From Peptococcaceae bacterium (GTDB taxonomy: Bacteria > Bacillota > Desulfotomaculia > Desulfotomaculales > Desulfocucumaceae): a stretch of 64,000 nucleotides of DNA. The notes beneath the pieces were generated by a model, which ran no database searches, was not told the DNA's origin, and saw only the letters and a program-made list of their open reading frames with translations. Location: contig JAILZP010000009.1 of the NCBI GenBank assembly GCA_023512435.1, positions 1 to 64,000 on the forward strand, in the 5' to 3' direction. A program made the translations under genes and the position numbers. This document shows positions 8,512-16,919 of this stretch, in pieces. Positions within the stretch are counted from its first letter, which is position 1. The number at the start of each line of letters is the position of its first letter.

Positions 8512-8548
8512 AAAGCCCTTGCTTCAGCACATCGGGAAGCGGGGCTTT
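8512..8548 (+). terminator. Hairpin terminator after speD
   Basis: AAAGCCC (8512-8518), two T opposite two G, and GCTTC pair with GAAGC and GGGCTTT (to 8548), giving about 14 pairs, followed by ATGCTTTT. It separates speD from the menaquinone operon. Confidence 0.7.
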
Positions 8549-8637
8549 ATGCTTTTGGGGGCAATTTCGGCCCCGGGGGAGGAAATGAAAGAGGCGCCTA
8601 GAATAATTTATTTGTTTAGGGAAAAGGGGGGGATCGG

Positions 8638-9408
8638 TTGCACGATGTGTTTTGCCCCATAACAGGGGATCTCGCCGGAGTGCGGGAGAGGATGAACAGG
8701 TATTATAAAATAAGGGCAGGAGAAATAAAAGAGTTTGCCCACCTGGAAAAATACGCGGAGAAATGGATATGCCCCGCGCTGGTGCTTTACGCCGCCAGGA
8801 TCAACGGAAAGGTGACGGAGAAGGTGGTTTCGCTGGCGGCGGTGTTCCAGTTCATATACCAGGCCATGATGATTCATCATAATATAAATGAAGACTGCCA
8901 GATCCGGGAAAATGCGTGCGCCGACCCGCGGGACGGATGCCAGTACCCGGTGCTGGCGGGAGACTACCTGTACGGGAGATTTTTTACCACCCTTTGCGAA
9001 TGGGATATTGTGAAATACCTTGGACCCCTGTCCGAGATCATCTGTATGATTAATGAGGGGAGCATTAAAAGACTTAAATGCCAGGCCGGAGGAATCGTCA
9101 ATCCCGCCGTCAGGCGGGAAATCGTCCGGCTTGAAATGGCCGAACTGATGGCGGGGTGCTGCCGGATGGGCGGGGAGGAGGCCGGCGCGGACAGAGAAAC
9201 TCAGCAGTGCCTGTCCGGGTTCGGGTCCGCCGTCGGCATGGCCCTGGGAATGGTGGAAAACGAGTGGCCTGACCAGGCGGAGAAGTATTTCAGGGAGGCC
9301 ATGGCGCACCTCGAAATGCTGGCCCCGGGCAGCGACAGGGAAAACCTGAGGGGCCTGGTCATGCATCTGATGAACAGGGTTGTGGACAGCAAGAAGATGG
9401 TGGGCTGA
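8638..9408 (+). CDS. hepS: HepS-like heptaprenyl diphosphate synthase component I
   Basis: 256 residues resembling component I of Bacillus-type heptaprenyl diphosphate synthase: the LAGDYLYGRFF segment matches the HepS LAGDY signature and the protein lacks both catalytic DDXXD motifs (IHHNINED stands where LHDDXXD would be). In the characterised two-subunit enzyme HepS is non-catalytic and pairs with HepT. The TTG start follows AAAAGGGGGGGAT. As in Bacillus, the gene precedes menG, but the catalytic subunit is not in this window. It should set the side-chain length of menaquinone. Confidence 0.72.
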   Translation: MHDVFCPITGDLAGVRERMNRYYKIRAGEIKEFAHLEKYAEKWICPALVLYAARINGKVTEKVVSLAAVFQFIYQAMMIHHNINEDCQIRENACADPRDGCQYPVLAGDYLYGRFFTTLCEWDIVKYLGPLSEIICMINEGSIKRLKCQAGGIVNPAVRREIVRLEMAELMAGCCRMGGEEAGADRETQQCLSGFGSAVGMALGMVENEWPDQAEKYFREAMAHLEMLAPGSDRENLRGLVMHLMNRVVDSKKMVG

Positions 9409-9427
9409 AGAAGAGGGGATATATGGC

Positions 9428-10153
9428 ATGGTCCGCATACCGGAGAGATACGGCAGCAAGGAAGAATACGTGCACGACATTTTTTCCAGCATCGCGCACC
9501 GGTATGACTTTCTGAACACGGCCCTGAGCTTTAACAGGGACAAGCACTGGAGGAGGTTCGCCGTTTCCAGGTGCGGCCTCAAACCTGGCGGAAAGGGCCT
9601 GGACGTGTGCTGCGGCACAGGCATGCTGGCCCTGGAGATGGCCAGGGTGATGGGCGGAAAAGGGGAAGTGGTGGGCCTCGATTTTTGCGAAAACATGCTG
9701 GCCAGGGGCCGGGAGAATATTGCCAGGTCCCCCTGGGGGGGGATAGTCAGACTGGTCCGGGGCAACGCCGTGGACCTTCCCTTTCCGGACCATTCCTTTG
9801 ACTGCGCCGTCATCGGCTTTGCCCTCAGGAATGTCCCGGACATCGGCAAAACAATCAGGGAAATGGCCAGGGTGGTCAGGCCCGGCGGCAGGGTGGTTTC
9901 CCTGGAGCTTTCCAAGCCGGGGGCACCGGTTTTCAAACAGGCCTATTACCTATATTTCAACCGGATTGTGCCCATTCTGGGCAGGTTGGGCATCGGCCGG
10001 GACGGGCCATACAGCTATCTGCCGGGTTCCCTCAAAGATTTTCCGCACCAGTCGGAAATCAAAAAACTGTTTGAATCGGAGGGCCTCCGGGGCGTTTGCT
10101 ACCACGAATTGACCGGGGGCATAGTTTCGGTCCACGAAGGCACGGTAAAATAA
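9428..10153 (+). CDS. menG: Demethylmenaquinone methyltransferase (UbiE/MenG)
   Basis: 241 residues with the class I SAM fold: LDVCCGTGMLALEMA is motif I, and the family signatures YDFLNTALSFNRDKHWRR near the N-terminus and GFALRNVPDIGKTIREMARVV in the centre identify UbiE/MenG. It performs the last C-methylation in menaquinone synthesis. ATG 9428 is preceded by GAGGGG with eight-base spacing. It lies between hepS and the ubiD-family gene in one operon. Confidence 0.92.
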   Translation: MVRIPERYGSKEEYVHDIFSSIAHRYDFLNTALSFNRDKHWRRFAVSRCGLKPGGKGLDVCCGTGMLALEMARVMGGKGEVVGLDFCENMLARGRENIARSPWGGIVRLVRGNAVDLPFPDHSFDCAVIGFALRNVPDIGKTIREMARVVRPGGRVVSLELSKPGAPVFKQAYYLYFNRIVPILGRLGIGRDGPYSYLPGSLKDFPHQSEIKKLFESEGLRGVCYHELTGGIVSVHEGTVK

Positions 10154-10168
10154 GGGAGGCCGCAGAAA

Positions 10169-11614
10169 ATGGCTTTTCAGGACTTGCGGGACTTTATGGC
10201 GGCGCTGGAAAAGAGGGGGCAGCTGAAGAGAATTGGCGCCGAGGTGGACGCCAACCTGGAAATAACCGAGATCACCGACCGGGTATGCAAGAATGGCGGC
10301 CCCGCCCTGTTTTTCGAGAACGTGCGGGGTTATAAAATGCCGGTGATCACCAATGCCTTCGGGTCCCTGGAAAGAGTGAAAATAGCCCTGGGCGCCGACA
10401 GCCTGGACGACATAGGGCGGGAACTGGCGGACATCCTTCAACCGCCGGAACTGCCCGCCACTTTCATGGACAAGCTCAAGGCGCTGCCCAAGCTGGCCCA
10501 GCTTTCGTCCTTCCTGCCCAGGACGGTGAAAACAGGGCCGTGCAAGGAGGTCATCATCAGGGAAAACCCAACCCTGGACGAACTGCCGGTTTTAAAATGC
10601 TGGCCCCTGGACGGCGGGCCCTTCATCACCCTGCCCCTGGTATTTACCAGGGATCCGGAAACCGGCCGGAGAAACGTGGGCATGTACCGCATGCAGGTGT
10701 TCGACGGGAAGACCGCGGGCATGCACTGGCACATCCACAAGGACGGGGCCGACCACCTGGGCAAGGTCCTTCCTGCGGGAGGCCGCCTGCCGGTGGCCGT
10801 TGCCCTTGGGGGAGACCCCGCGGTGATCTACTCGGCCACCGCTCCCCTGCCCCGCGGCGTGGATGAGATACTGTTTGCCGGTTTCCTGCGCAAGGAGCCG
10901 GTGCCCATGGTGCGCTGCGAGACCGTGGACCTTGAGGTTCCGGCCAACGCTGAAATAATCCTGGAGGGATACGTGGACCCGGCCGAAAAGAGGCTGGAGG
11001 GTCCCTTCGGGGATCACACCGGGTATTATTCCCTGGCCGACTACTACCCGGTGTTTCACCTGACCTGCATCACCAGGCGCAGGGATCCGGTCTATCCCGC
11101 CACCATAGTGGGCCGGCCGCCCATGGAGGACGCCTTCCTGGGCAAGGCCACCGAACGCATATTTTTGCCCATGATCAGGATGATCCTGCCGGAAATAAAG
11201 GACATCAACATGCCCCCGGAAGGTGTTTTCCACAACTGTGTCATAGTTTCCATCAGGAAGAGGTATCCCGGCCATGCCCGGAAGGTGATGAGCGCCCTAT
11301 GGGGCATGGGCCTGATGATGCTGGCCAAGCTGATCGTGGTGGTGGACGGGGACGTGGACGTGCAGAATCTGTCCGAGGTGGCCTGGAGGGTGTTCAACAA
11401 CATCGACGCCCGCCGGGACGTGGTAATCGTGGACGGCCCCCTGGATGCCCTGGACCATTCCTCCCCCTTGCCCCACTACGGCGCCAAAATGGGCATCGAC
11501 GCCACCAGGAAGGGGCCCGGCGAGGGACACTGCCGGCAGTGGCCCGAGGACATCGTCATGAGCCCTGAAATCAAACGCCTGGTGGACAGGAAGTGGAAAT
11601 CCTATGGCATTTAG
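10169..11614 (+). CDS. UbiD-family prenyl-FMN-dependent decarboxylase (menaquinone; MqnL-like)
   Basis: 481 residues of the UbiD family. Recognisable are the N-terminal FQDLRDFMAALEKRGQLKRI, the GMYRMQVFDGKTAGMHW prFMN/metal region and EGPFGDHTGYYS, in which the acidic residues and following Tyr pair belong to the catalytic loop; UbiD itself has Glu where this has Asp in GDHTGYY. In the futalosine pathway such enzymes (MqnL) decarboxylate 1,4-dihydroxy-6-naphthoate or its prenylated form. The position between menG and the UbiA-type prenyltransferase supports that role. Its UbiX-type prFMN supplier is not in the window. It overlaps the next gene by 11 bases. Confidence 0.88.
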   Translation: MAFQDLRDFMAALEKRGQLKRIGAEVDANLEITEITDRVCKNGGPALFFENVRGYKMPVITNAFGSLERVKIALGADSLDDIGRELADILQPPELPATFMDKLKALPKLAQLSSFLPRTVKTGPCKEVIIRENPTLDELPVLKCWPLDGGPFITLPLVFTRDPETGRRNVGMYRMQVFDGKTAGMHWHIHKDGADHLGKVLPAGGRLPVAVALGGDPAVIYSATAPLPRGVDEILFAGFLRKEPVPMVRCETVDLEVPANAEIILEGYVDPAEKRLEGPFGDHTGYYSLADYYPVFHLTCITRRRDPVYPATIVGRPPMEDAFLGKATERIFLPMIRMILPEIKDINMPPEGVFHNCVIVSIRKRYPGHARKVMSALWGMGLMMLAKLIVVVDGDVDVQNLSEVAWRVFNNIDARRDVVIVDGPLDALDHSSPLPHYGAKMGIDATRKGPGEGHCRQWPEDIVMSPEIKRLVDRKWKSYGI

Positions 11615-12473
11615 GAAAATAAGAATTTTCCTTGAAATGATCAGGGTGGAGCACACCCTTTTCGCCCTGCCCTTCGCGTATACCGGGGCGGTGCTGGTGG
11701 AGAGGAAAATACCTTCGGGACACGACCTGCTGTGGATCACCCTGGCCATGGTGGGGGCCAGGTCGGCGGCCATGTCCCTGAACCGGATTATCGACCTCCG
11801 CATCGACGCCAAAAACCCGCGCACTGCAAACCGTGCCCTTCCCAGGGGGCTGCTGTCGGTGGCCGAGGTCTGGGTTTATGTCGTTCTTTCTTTCGCCCTG
11901 CTCTTTGTTTCCGCGTACAACCTGAGTCCCCTTGCCCTCGAGCTCTTCCCGGTGGCGGTGGCGGTGCTGGTCTTTTACCCTTACACAAAGCGGTTCACCT
12001 GGGCCTGTCACCTGGTTTTGGGACTGGCCCTGGGACTGGCGCCCCTGGGAGCCTGGATAGCCATCGCCGGCAGGTTTGACCCGGCCCCGCTGGTTATGGC
12101 CGCCGGGGTAATGTTCTGGGTGGCCGGATTCGACATCATTTACGCCTGCGATGACTATGATTTCGACCGGGCGGAGGGGATATACTCCATTCCGGCCCGG
12201 TACGGGATTAAAACGGGCCTGCGGGTGTCGGCGGCCTTTCATGTTTTTGCCCTGGCCCTTTTCATCTCGGTGGCCCTGATGCTCAGGCTGGGAGTGCTTT
12301 ATTACGCCGGGATGACCCTGGCGGCGGCGCTGCTTTTTTACCAGCACCGCCTGGTGAAGCCCGACGACCTTTCCAGGTCCGGGACCGCCTTCTTCAATCT
12401 CAACGCCGCCCTGAGCGTCGCCGCCTTCATATTCACGCTGCTGGATGTATTGGCTTTCGGGAACAGGTTATGA
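11604..12473 (+). CDS. UbiA-family prenyltransferase (MqnP-like)
   Basis: 289 residues, about eight transmembrane helices. Both aspartate-rich motifs of aromatic prenyltransferases are visible: NRIIDLRID near residue 60 and DDYDFDRAEG near residue 180. It attaches the polyprenyl tail to the naphthoate ring in the membrane. The eleven-base overlap with the ubiD-like gene and the following mqn genes make the futalosine-pathway prenyltransferase MqnP the likely identity; 4-hydroxybenzoate octaprenyltransferase (UbiA) is the alternative but no ubiquinone genes are present. Confidence 0.9.
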   Translation: MAFRKIRIFLEMIRVEHTLFALPFAYTGAVLVERKIPSGHDLLWITLAMVGARSAAMSLNRIIDLRIDAKNPRTANRALPRGLLSVAEVWVYVVLSFALLFVSAYNLSPLALELFPVAVAVLVFYPYTKRFTWACHLVLGLALGLAPLGAWIAIAGRFDPAPLVMAAGVMFWVAGFDIIYACDDYDFDRAEGIYSIPARYGIKTGLRVSAAFHVFALALFISVALMLRLGVLYYAGMTLAAALLFYQHRLVKPDDLSRSGTAFFNLNAALSVAAFIFTLLDVLAFGNRL

Positions 12474-12519
12474 AGCAGCCAGTTGAAAGTGGGGATGGGA
12501 GAGAAAGGAGATGGGCCCG

Positions 12520-13623
12520 GTGGAAACTCGTCTGAACGGCTGCGGTCTCGAAGATATAGCGCGCAAGGTTGAGGCCGGGGAAAGGCTTGATTTTGAGGAC
12601 GGCGTGCGCCTGCTGAAATCCGGCGACCTGCTGGCCGTGGGACGCCTGGCCGACCTGGTCAGGCGCCGGAAGCACGGCAACCGGGTTTATTTCATTTTAA
12701 ACAGGCACATCAACCATACCAACGTGTGCGTAAACCAGTGCAAGTTCTGCGCCTTCGGCAGGGACGAGGACGCCCCGGGGGCATATACCCTGAGCCTGGA
12801 TGAGGTGGAGGAAAAAGCGCTGGAGTACAGGGGCCGCGGCATCACCGAGATTCACATCGTGGGGGGGCTGAACGAAAAGCTGGGCCTTGACTATTACCGG
12901 GAAATGCTGAGTAGGGTCCGCCGGGCGCTTCCCGGCGTGATTATCCAGTCCTTCACCGCCGTTGAGGTGGACTACCTGGCCCGCAGACACGGCCTGTCCG
13001 TAAAAGAGGTGCTGGCCGAACTGAAGGAGGCCGGGCTGGACTCCCTTCCCGGCGGGGGGGCCGAGGTGTTCTCCCCCAGGGTGCGGGAACTTGTCTGTCC
13101 CAAAAAAATCAGCGGCAGCCGGTGGCTGGAGGTGCACGAGGCGGCCCACGGCCTGGGGATGCGCACCAACGCCACAATTCTGTACGGGCATGTAGAAACC
13201 CCGGAGGAAAGGATTGACCACCTGATCCAGCTCCGGGAACTCCAGGACCGGACCGGGGGATTCCTGGCCTTTATTCCCCTGGCCTTTCATCCCCGGAACA
13301 CCCGGATGGAAAGACCCGGCAGTCCGGGAACCACGGGGTACGACGACCTGAAAATGCTGGCGGTGGCCAGGCTTATGCTGGACAATTTCGACCATATAAA
13401 GGCCTTCTGGATCATGATCGGCCCCAAGATTGCCCAGGTCTCCCTTTCCTTCGGGGTCAACGACCTGGACGGGACGGTGGAGGAGGAGAGGATAGTCCAC
13501 GATGCCGGGGCGGAAACCGGACAGCGCCTTCCCCGGGAAGAGATAGTCAGGATGATCAAGGCCGCCGGGAGAATTCCTCTGGAGAGGGATACGCTCTACA
13601 ACGTGATCAGGGTTTGGGAATAG
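12520..13623 (+). CDS. mqnE: Aminofutalosine synthase MqnE (radical SAM)
   Basis: 367 residues. The radical SAM cluster motif CVNQCKFC (CX3CX2C, near residues 70-77), the LPGGGAEVFSPRVR segment and the C-terminal GVNDLDGTVEEERI identify MqnE rather than MqnC. It joins 3-[(1-carboxyvinyl)oxy]benzoate to SAM, giving aminofutalosine. An in-frame ATG at 12511 abuts AAAGGAG with no spacing, whereas GTG 12520 sits nine bases after it and is preferred. The next gene, mqnA, supplies its substrate. Confidence 0.92.
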   Translation: METRLNGCGLEDIARKVEAGERLDFEDGVRLLKSGDLLAVGRLADLVRRRKHGNRVYFILNRHINHTNVCVNQCKFCAFGRDEDAPGAYTLSLDEVEEKALEYRGRGITEIHIVGGLNEKLGLDYYREMLSRVRRALPGVIIQSFTAVEVDYLARRHGLSVKEVLAELKEAGLDSLPGGGAEVFSPRVRELVCPKKISGSRWLEVHEAAHGLGMRTNATILYGHVETPEERIDHLIQLRELQDRTGGFLAFIPLAFHPRNTRMERPGSPGTTGYDDLKMLAVARLMLDNFDHIKAFWIMIGPKIAQVSLSFGVNDLDGTVEEERIVHDAGAETGQRLPREEIVRMIKAAGRIPLERDTLYNVIRVWE

Positions 13624-13655
13624 TTACCAATACTTCCGGATAAGGATGATCTTTA

Positions 13656-14510
13656 ATGGCTGTTATACGCCTGGGACAGGTTGAATATTTAAACTGCCTT
13701 CCGGTTTACCATGCCCTGGAGGAGGGCCTGCTGGATTTCCGGGGAAGCCTGGTAAAGGGCCCGCCCGCCAGTCTGAACCGCCTGTTCCTGGAGGGAAGGC
13801 TGGACGTCACCCCCCTTTCATCCATCGAGTATGCCAGGAACACCGGAAAGTGCATAATCCTGCCCGGCATCTCCATCAGCGCCGACGGCAGGGTGGACAG
13901 CATACTTCTCTTCAGCAGGTGCCCGGCCACCGAACTGGAGGGGAAAAGGATCGCCGTGACCACCTCGTCCGCCACCTCGGTGGCCCTGTTGAGAATTCTC
14001 CTGGAACACTACTACCAGGTCCAGGCGGAGTTCGTTTCCCTGGAACCGGACCTGAAAAAAATGATCCGGGAAGGGGACGGCGCCCTGCTCATCGGCGACG
14101 ACGCAATGCTGGCGCGCAGGATGGTTCTGGAGGAGGGTTTAAACCTTTTGGTCACGGACCTGGGGGAGGCCTGGAAGCAGTTCACCGGGGAAAGGATGGT
14201 GTACGCCGTCTGGGCGGTAAGGGAGGAATTCGCCCGGGAACATCCCGGGGAAGTAGATGATCTCGTCAAACTGCTGGCGGCTTCGAAGGACCTGGGCATG
14301 TCGGACCTGGGAACCGTCATCAGAAAGGCCCGCCGCAGAACAGGGCTCCCGGTTCCGATCCTGGAGGACTATTTTCAGACCATCCGCTACGATTTTGATG
14401 AAAAATACAGGCGGTCCCTGTGTGTTTTCTACGATTACGCCTATAAGAGCGGCATCATTGAACAACGCGCCAGGCTGCGCGTCTGGGGTGAGGGCGATGA
14501 ACAACGCTAA
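13656..14510 (+). CDS. mqnA: Chorismate dehydratase MqnA
   Basis: 284 residues of the MqnA/MqnD periplasmic-binding-protein-like fold. The VEYLNCLPVYHALEEG opening, the VTPLSSIEYAR motif and the ALLIGDDA segment are typical of MqnA. It converts chorismate to 3-[(1-carboxyvinyl)oxy]benzoate, the first committed step of the futalosine route. ATG 13656 follows AAGGATGATCTTTA. The end overlaps the start of mqnC by 14 bases, consistent with translational coupling. Confidence 0.92.
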   Translation: MAVIRLGQVEYLNCLPVYHALEEGLLDFRGSLVKGPPASLNRLFLEGRLDVTPLSSIEYARNTGKCIILPGISISADGRVDSILLFSRCPATELEGKRIAVTTSSATSVALLRILLEHYYQVQAEFVSLEPDLKKMIREGDGALLIGDDAMLARRMVLEEGLNLLVTDLGEAWKQFTGERMVYAVWAVREEFAREHPGEVDDLVKLLAASKDLGMSDLGTVIRKARRRTGLPVPILEDYFQTIRYDFDEKYRRSLCVFYDYAYKSGIIEQRARLRVWGEGDEQR

Positions 14511-15564
14511 ACGGCTGCTGGAGAAGGCGGCCGCCGGAGAGCGCCTGACCCTGGACGAAGGCGTGGAGATTTACCGGAATGCCGACCTGCTGGACCTGGG
14601 CCGCGCGGCCGGCCTGATCAGGAAAAGGATTCACCCGGAAAACCGGGTCACCTTTGTCATCGACCGGAACATCAATTACACCAACATCTGTTCCAGCCGG
14701 TGCAAGTTCTGCGCCTTTTACAGGGATCCCGGCCACCCGGAGGCCTACGTCATCTCAAAGGCCGAACTGTTTGGGAAGATCGAGGAAACACTGGCTGCGG
14801 GCGGAACAGGCGTGCTGATCCAGGGCGGCCTGAACCCGGACCTCGGCCTTGACTATTTCCTGGACATGCTGAGGTCGGTTAAAAGCCGCTATGACATACA
14901 CATCCACTCCTTCTCACCGCCCGAGGTGGTTCACATGGCCGAAAAATCGGGGCTGACGGCAGGCGAGGTGATCGGGAGGCTAAAAGATGCCGGCCTGGAC
15001 TCGCTCCCTGGCGGCGGGGCGGAAATACTGGCGGACAGGGTGCGGGAACTGATCAGCCCGGCCAAGATTTCCTGGCGCCGATGGATGGAGGTTATGCGGG
15101 AGGCCCACCGGCGGGGGATGAAAACCACGGCCACCATGATGTTCGGGCATGTGGAGACCGCGGAGGAGAGAGTCCTGCACATGGTCAGGGTGAGGGAGGT
15201 CCAGGACGAAACCGGCGGGTTCACTGCCTTCATACCCTGGAGTTTTCAGCCCGGCAACACCAGGCTGGGGGGAAGCCCGGCCACCGGGGCGGATTACCTG
15301 AGGACACTGTCCCTGGCCAGGATAATGCTTGACAACGTGCCGAACATCCAGGCGTCCTGGGTCACCCAGGGGGCCAAGCTGGCCCAGGTGGCCCTGGCCT
15401 TCGGGGCCAACGATTTCGGCAGCACCATGCTGGAGGAAAATGTGGTCCGGGCCGCCGGCGTGACCTACCGGGTGCCCCTGGAAGAAATCGTCCGGTGTAT
15501 CCGGGACGCGGGATTCAGGCCGGTGCAGAGGACCAATCTTTACCAGGTTGTAAGGGAATACTGA
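14497..15564 (+). CDS. mqnC: Dehypoxanthine futalosine cyclase MqnC (radical SAM)
   Basis: 355 residues. The radical SAM motif CSSRCKFC lies at about residues 65-72; FIPWSFQPGNTRL and the C-terminal FGANDFGSTMLEENVV are characteristic of MqnC. It cyclises dehypoxanthine futalosine. The start ATG lies inside mqnA and has GGGGTGAGGGCG just upstream; the frame is open far upstream but that part shadows mqnA. MqnE and MqnC are paralogues sharing the LPGGGAE segment. Neither MqnB (nucleosidase) nor MqnD is encoded in the window. Confidence 0.92.
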   Translation: MNNAKRLLEKAAAGERLTLDEGVEIYRNADLLDLGRAAGLIRKRIHPENRVTFVIDRNINYTNICSSRCKFCAFYRDPGHPEAYVISKAELFGKIEETLAAGGTGVLIQGGLNPDLGLDYFLDMLRSVKSRYDIHIHSFSPPEVVHMAEKSGLTAGEVIGRLKDAGLDSLPGGGAEILADRVRELISPAKISWRRWMEVMREAHRRGMKTTATMMFGHVETAEERVLHMVRVREVQDETGGFTAFIPWSFQPGNTRLGGSPATGADYLRTLSLARIMLDNVPNIQASWVTQGAKLAQVALAFGANDFGSTMLEENVVRAAGVTYRVPLEEIVRCIRDAGFRPVQRTNLYQVVREY

Positions 15565-15573
15565 TCAGTGACG

Positions 15574-16050
15574 TTATTTGATCGCCACCACTTTTCCCCT
15601 GGTGATGCTTAACAAATCACCGGGAGTGAGCTTGAAAACGGCATGGGGAGTGCCGGCCGCGGACCAGATTTCCGCGTATTCCATCAAATCCTCATCTATT
15701 AACGGTTCAAGATGATGTTTATGTCCCACGGGCGGCACTCCTCCTATTGCGTACCCGGTTTGTTCCAGAACAAAAGCTGCATCTGCTTTCTCGATTTTTT
15801 CCCCCACGTATTTCTGGATCATTTTTTCATTTACACGATTTTTACCGCTGGCAATAACCAGGACGGGCATATGGCTGTCCTTGCCCTTAAAAATCAGTGA
15901 TTTTGCAATTTGCCCGACCTCGCAGCCGATTGCTTCCGCCGCCTCCCTTGAAGTGCGGGTGGACTCCGGAAATTCAATCACCGTAAGCTCCAATCCAAAT
16001 TGGTTCAACACGGACTGTACTTTTTGCGCGCCTTTGCTTAATCTGTCCAT
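15574..16050 (-). CDS. YbaK/EbsC-type aminoacyl-tRNA deacylase
   Basis: 158 residues of the YbaK/ProRS INS superfamily. The KSLIFKGKD strand with its conserved Lys, and GGVPPVGHKHHL, which holds the GXXXPXG substrate loop, are clear. Such proteins hydrolyse mischarged Cys- or Ala-tRNA-Pro, or similar species. The start ATG 16050 has AGGGAGG upstream. Convergent with mqnC, 9 bases apart. The exact editing substrate cannot be read from sequence. Confidence 0.85.
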   Translation of the reverse strand: MDRLSKGAQKVQSVLNQFGLELTVIEFPESTRTSREAAEAIGCEVGQIAKSLIFKGKDSHMPVLVIASGKNRVNEKMIQKYVGEKIEKADAAFVLEQTGYAIGGVPPVGHKHHLEPLIDEDLMEYAEIWSAAGTPHAVFKLTPGDLLSITRGKVVAIK

Positions 16051-16143
16051 AAACGTCGAGGCCTCCCTGGTTTACCGGAATATGAATAAAATTATAACAC
16101 GGTGCGTGATGTGCCGTAAATGCCGGAAGGGTCGGGCGGCGGG

Positions 16144-16752
16144 TCAGATCTTTTTGTTTTTTGTCCGAAAATACCCTGCGGACAGAACCAGCGCCACGGC
16201 CAGGGCGGCTGCAAGGAGGACCTCCCACCGGCAACTGTCCGGCAACTGGTCAATCCGGTCCAGCCCGCGGCCGAAAAACCTGCCCAGGTTAACAAAGGCG
16301 GTTATCCAAAGGGCGGCCCCAATGCCGGCAAAGGTGATTGTCCTGGGGAAGGACATCCCTGAGATGCCCGAGAGGTAGGGGGTGACATGCCTCAAACCAG
16401 GGGTGAAGTAGGCAATGATGATGATAGCAGGGCCATGCCTGTCGAACCACCTTTCCGCCCGCTCCAGGTTTCGGTGGCTGATCCGCAGGCATTTCCCGTA
16501 TCTCCGGAAAAAGGGCTTTCCCACCCTGAAGCCGATGGTGTAGCTGATGGTAAAACCGGTGAGGCTGCCGCTGAAGGCCGAAAGGAAGAGGGGGGCGAAG
16601 CTGATTTGCCCCTTTTGGACCAGGATGCCGGAAAGGGTGAGAATGGTCTTGGAGGGCAGAAAAACCCCCAGGGTGTCTATGATGAATAGGGCGTAAAGCC
16701 CCGCGTACTTATAGGAGGAAACTATGTAAAGCAGCTGGTCCCTGATTTCCAA
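16144..16752 (-). CDS. DedA-family membrane protein
   Basis: 202 residues with several hydrophobic helices. The FIDTLGVFLPSKTILTLSG opening (the conserved acidic residue and Pro-Ser of the re-entrant loop) and YFTPGLRHVTPYLSGI, containing the family Arg, define DedA/VTT proteins. These are proposed lipid-phosphate flippases or scramblases in the cytoplasmic membrane; the closest characterised ones transport undecaprenyl phosphate or phosphatidylethanolamine. Divergent from selA. Confidence 0.85.
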   Translation of the reverse strand: MEIRDQLLYIVSSYKYAGLYALFIIDTLGVFLPSKTILTLSGILVQKGQISFAPLFLSAFSGSLTGFTISYTIGFRVGKPFFRRYGKCLRISHRNLERAERWFDRHGPAIIIIAYFTPGLRHVTPYLSGISGMSFPRTITFAGIGAALWITAFVNLGRFFGRGLDRIDQLPDSCRWEVLLAAALAVALVLSAGYFRTKNKKI

Positions 16753-16789
16753 GCCGTCTCTCCCCGTTTTCTAAAAAATGGGTCTCCGG

Positions 16790-16818
16790 TTGACGGATCT
16801 GCTAATTTATATTAACAT
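16790..16818 (+). promoter_or_regulatory. Sigma-A promoter of selAB
   Basis: -35 TTGACG (16790-16795) and -10 TAACAT (16813-16818) with 17-base spacing, about 100 bases ahead of selA; leaves a roughly 95-base leader with a hairpin. Confidence 0.65.
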
Positions 16819-16854
16819 GGCGTCAGTAATTCCGAAAGATAAATGGGACACACG

Positions 16855-16903
16855 CGGCTTGCCTTCCGTCTGAACGGTAATTTAAAATTTGACGGAACAG
16901 CCG
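16855..16903 (+). promoter_or_regulatory. Leader hairpin in front of selA
   Basis: CGGCT (16855-16859) and TTCCGTC (16864-16870) pair with GACGGAA (16891-16897) and AGCCG (16899-16903), enclosing a 20-base apical region. The ribosome site GGAGG lies just 3' of it. A SECIS-like element bound by SelB is known in the E. coli selAB leader; a comparable role here is only a possibility. Confidence 0.45.
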
Positions 16904-16919
16904 TACGGAGGAATGGAAC

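Noticed and set aside
8585-8662. A 25-codon frame ahead of hepS with a purine-rich site
   Set aside because: The ribosome site is only two bases from the ATG and the frame overlaps hepS; a leader peptide is possible but unsupported.
8608-9936. A 442-codon minus-strand frame opposite hepS and menG
   Set aside because: Shadow frame; composition unlike a protein, no motif, and real genes lie opposite.
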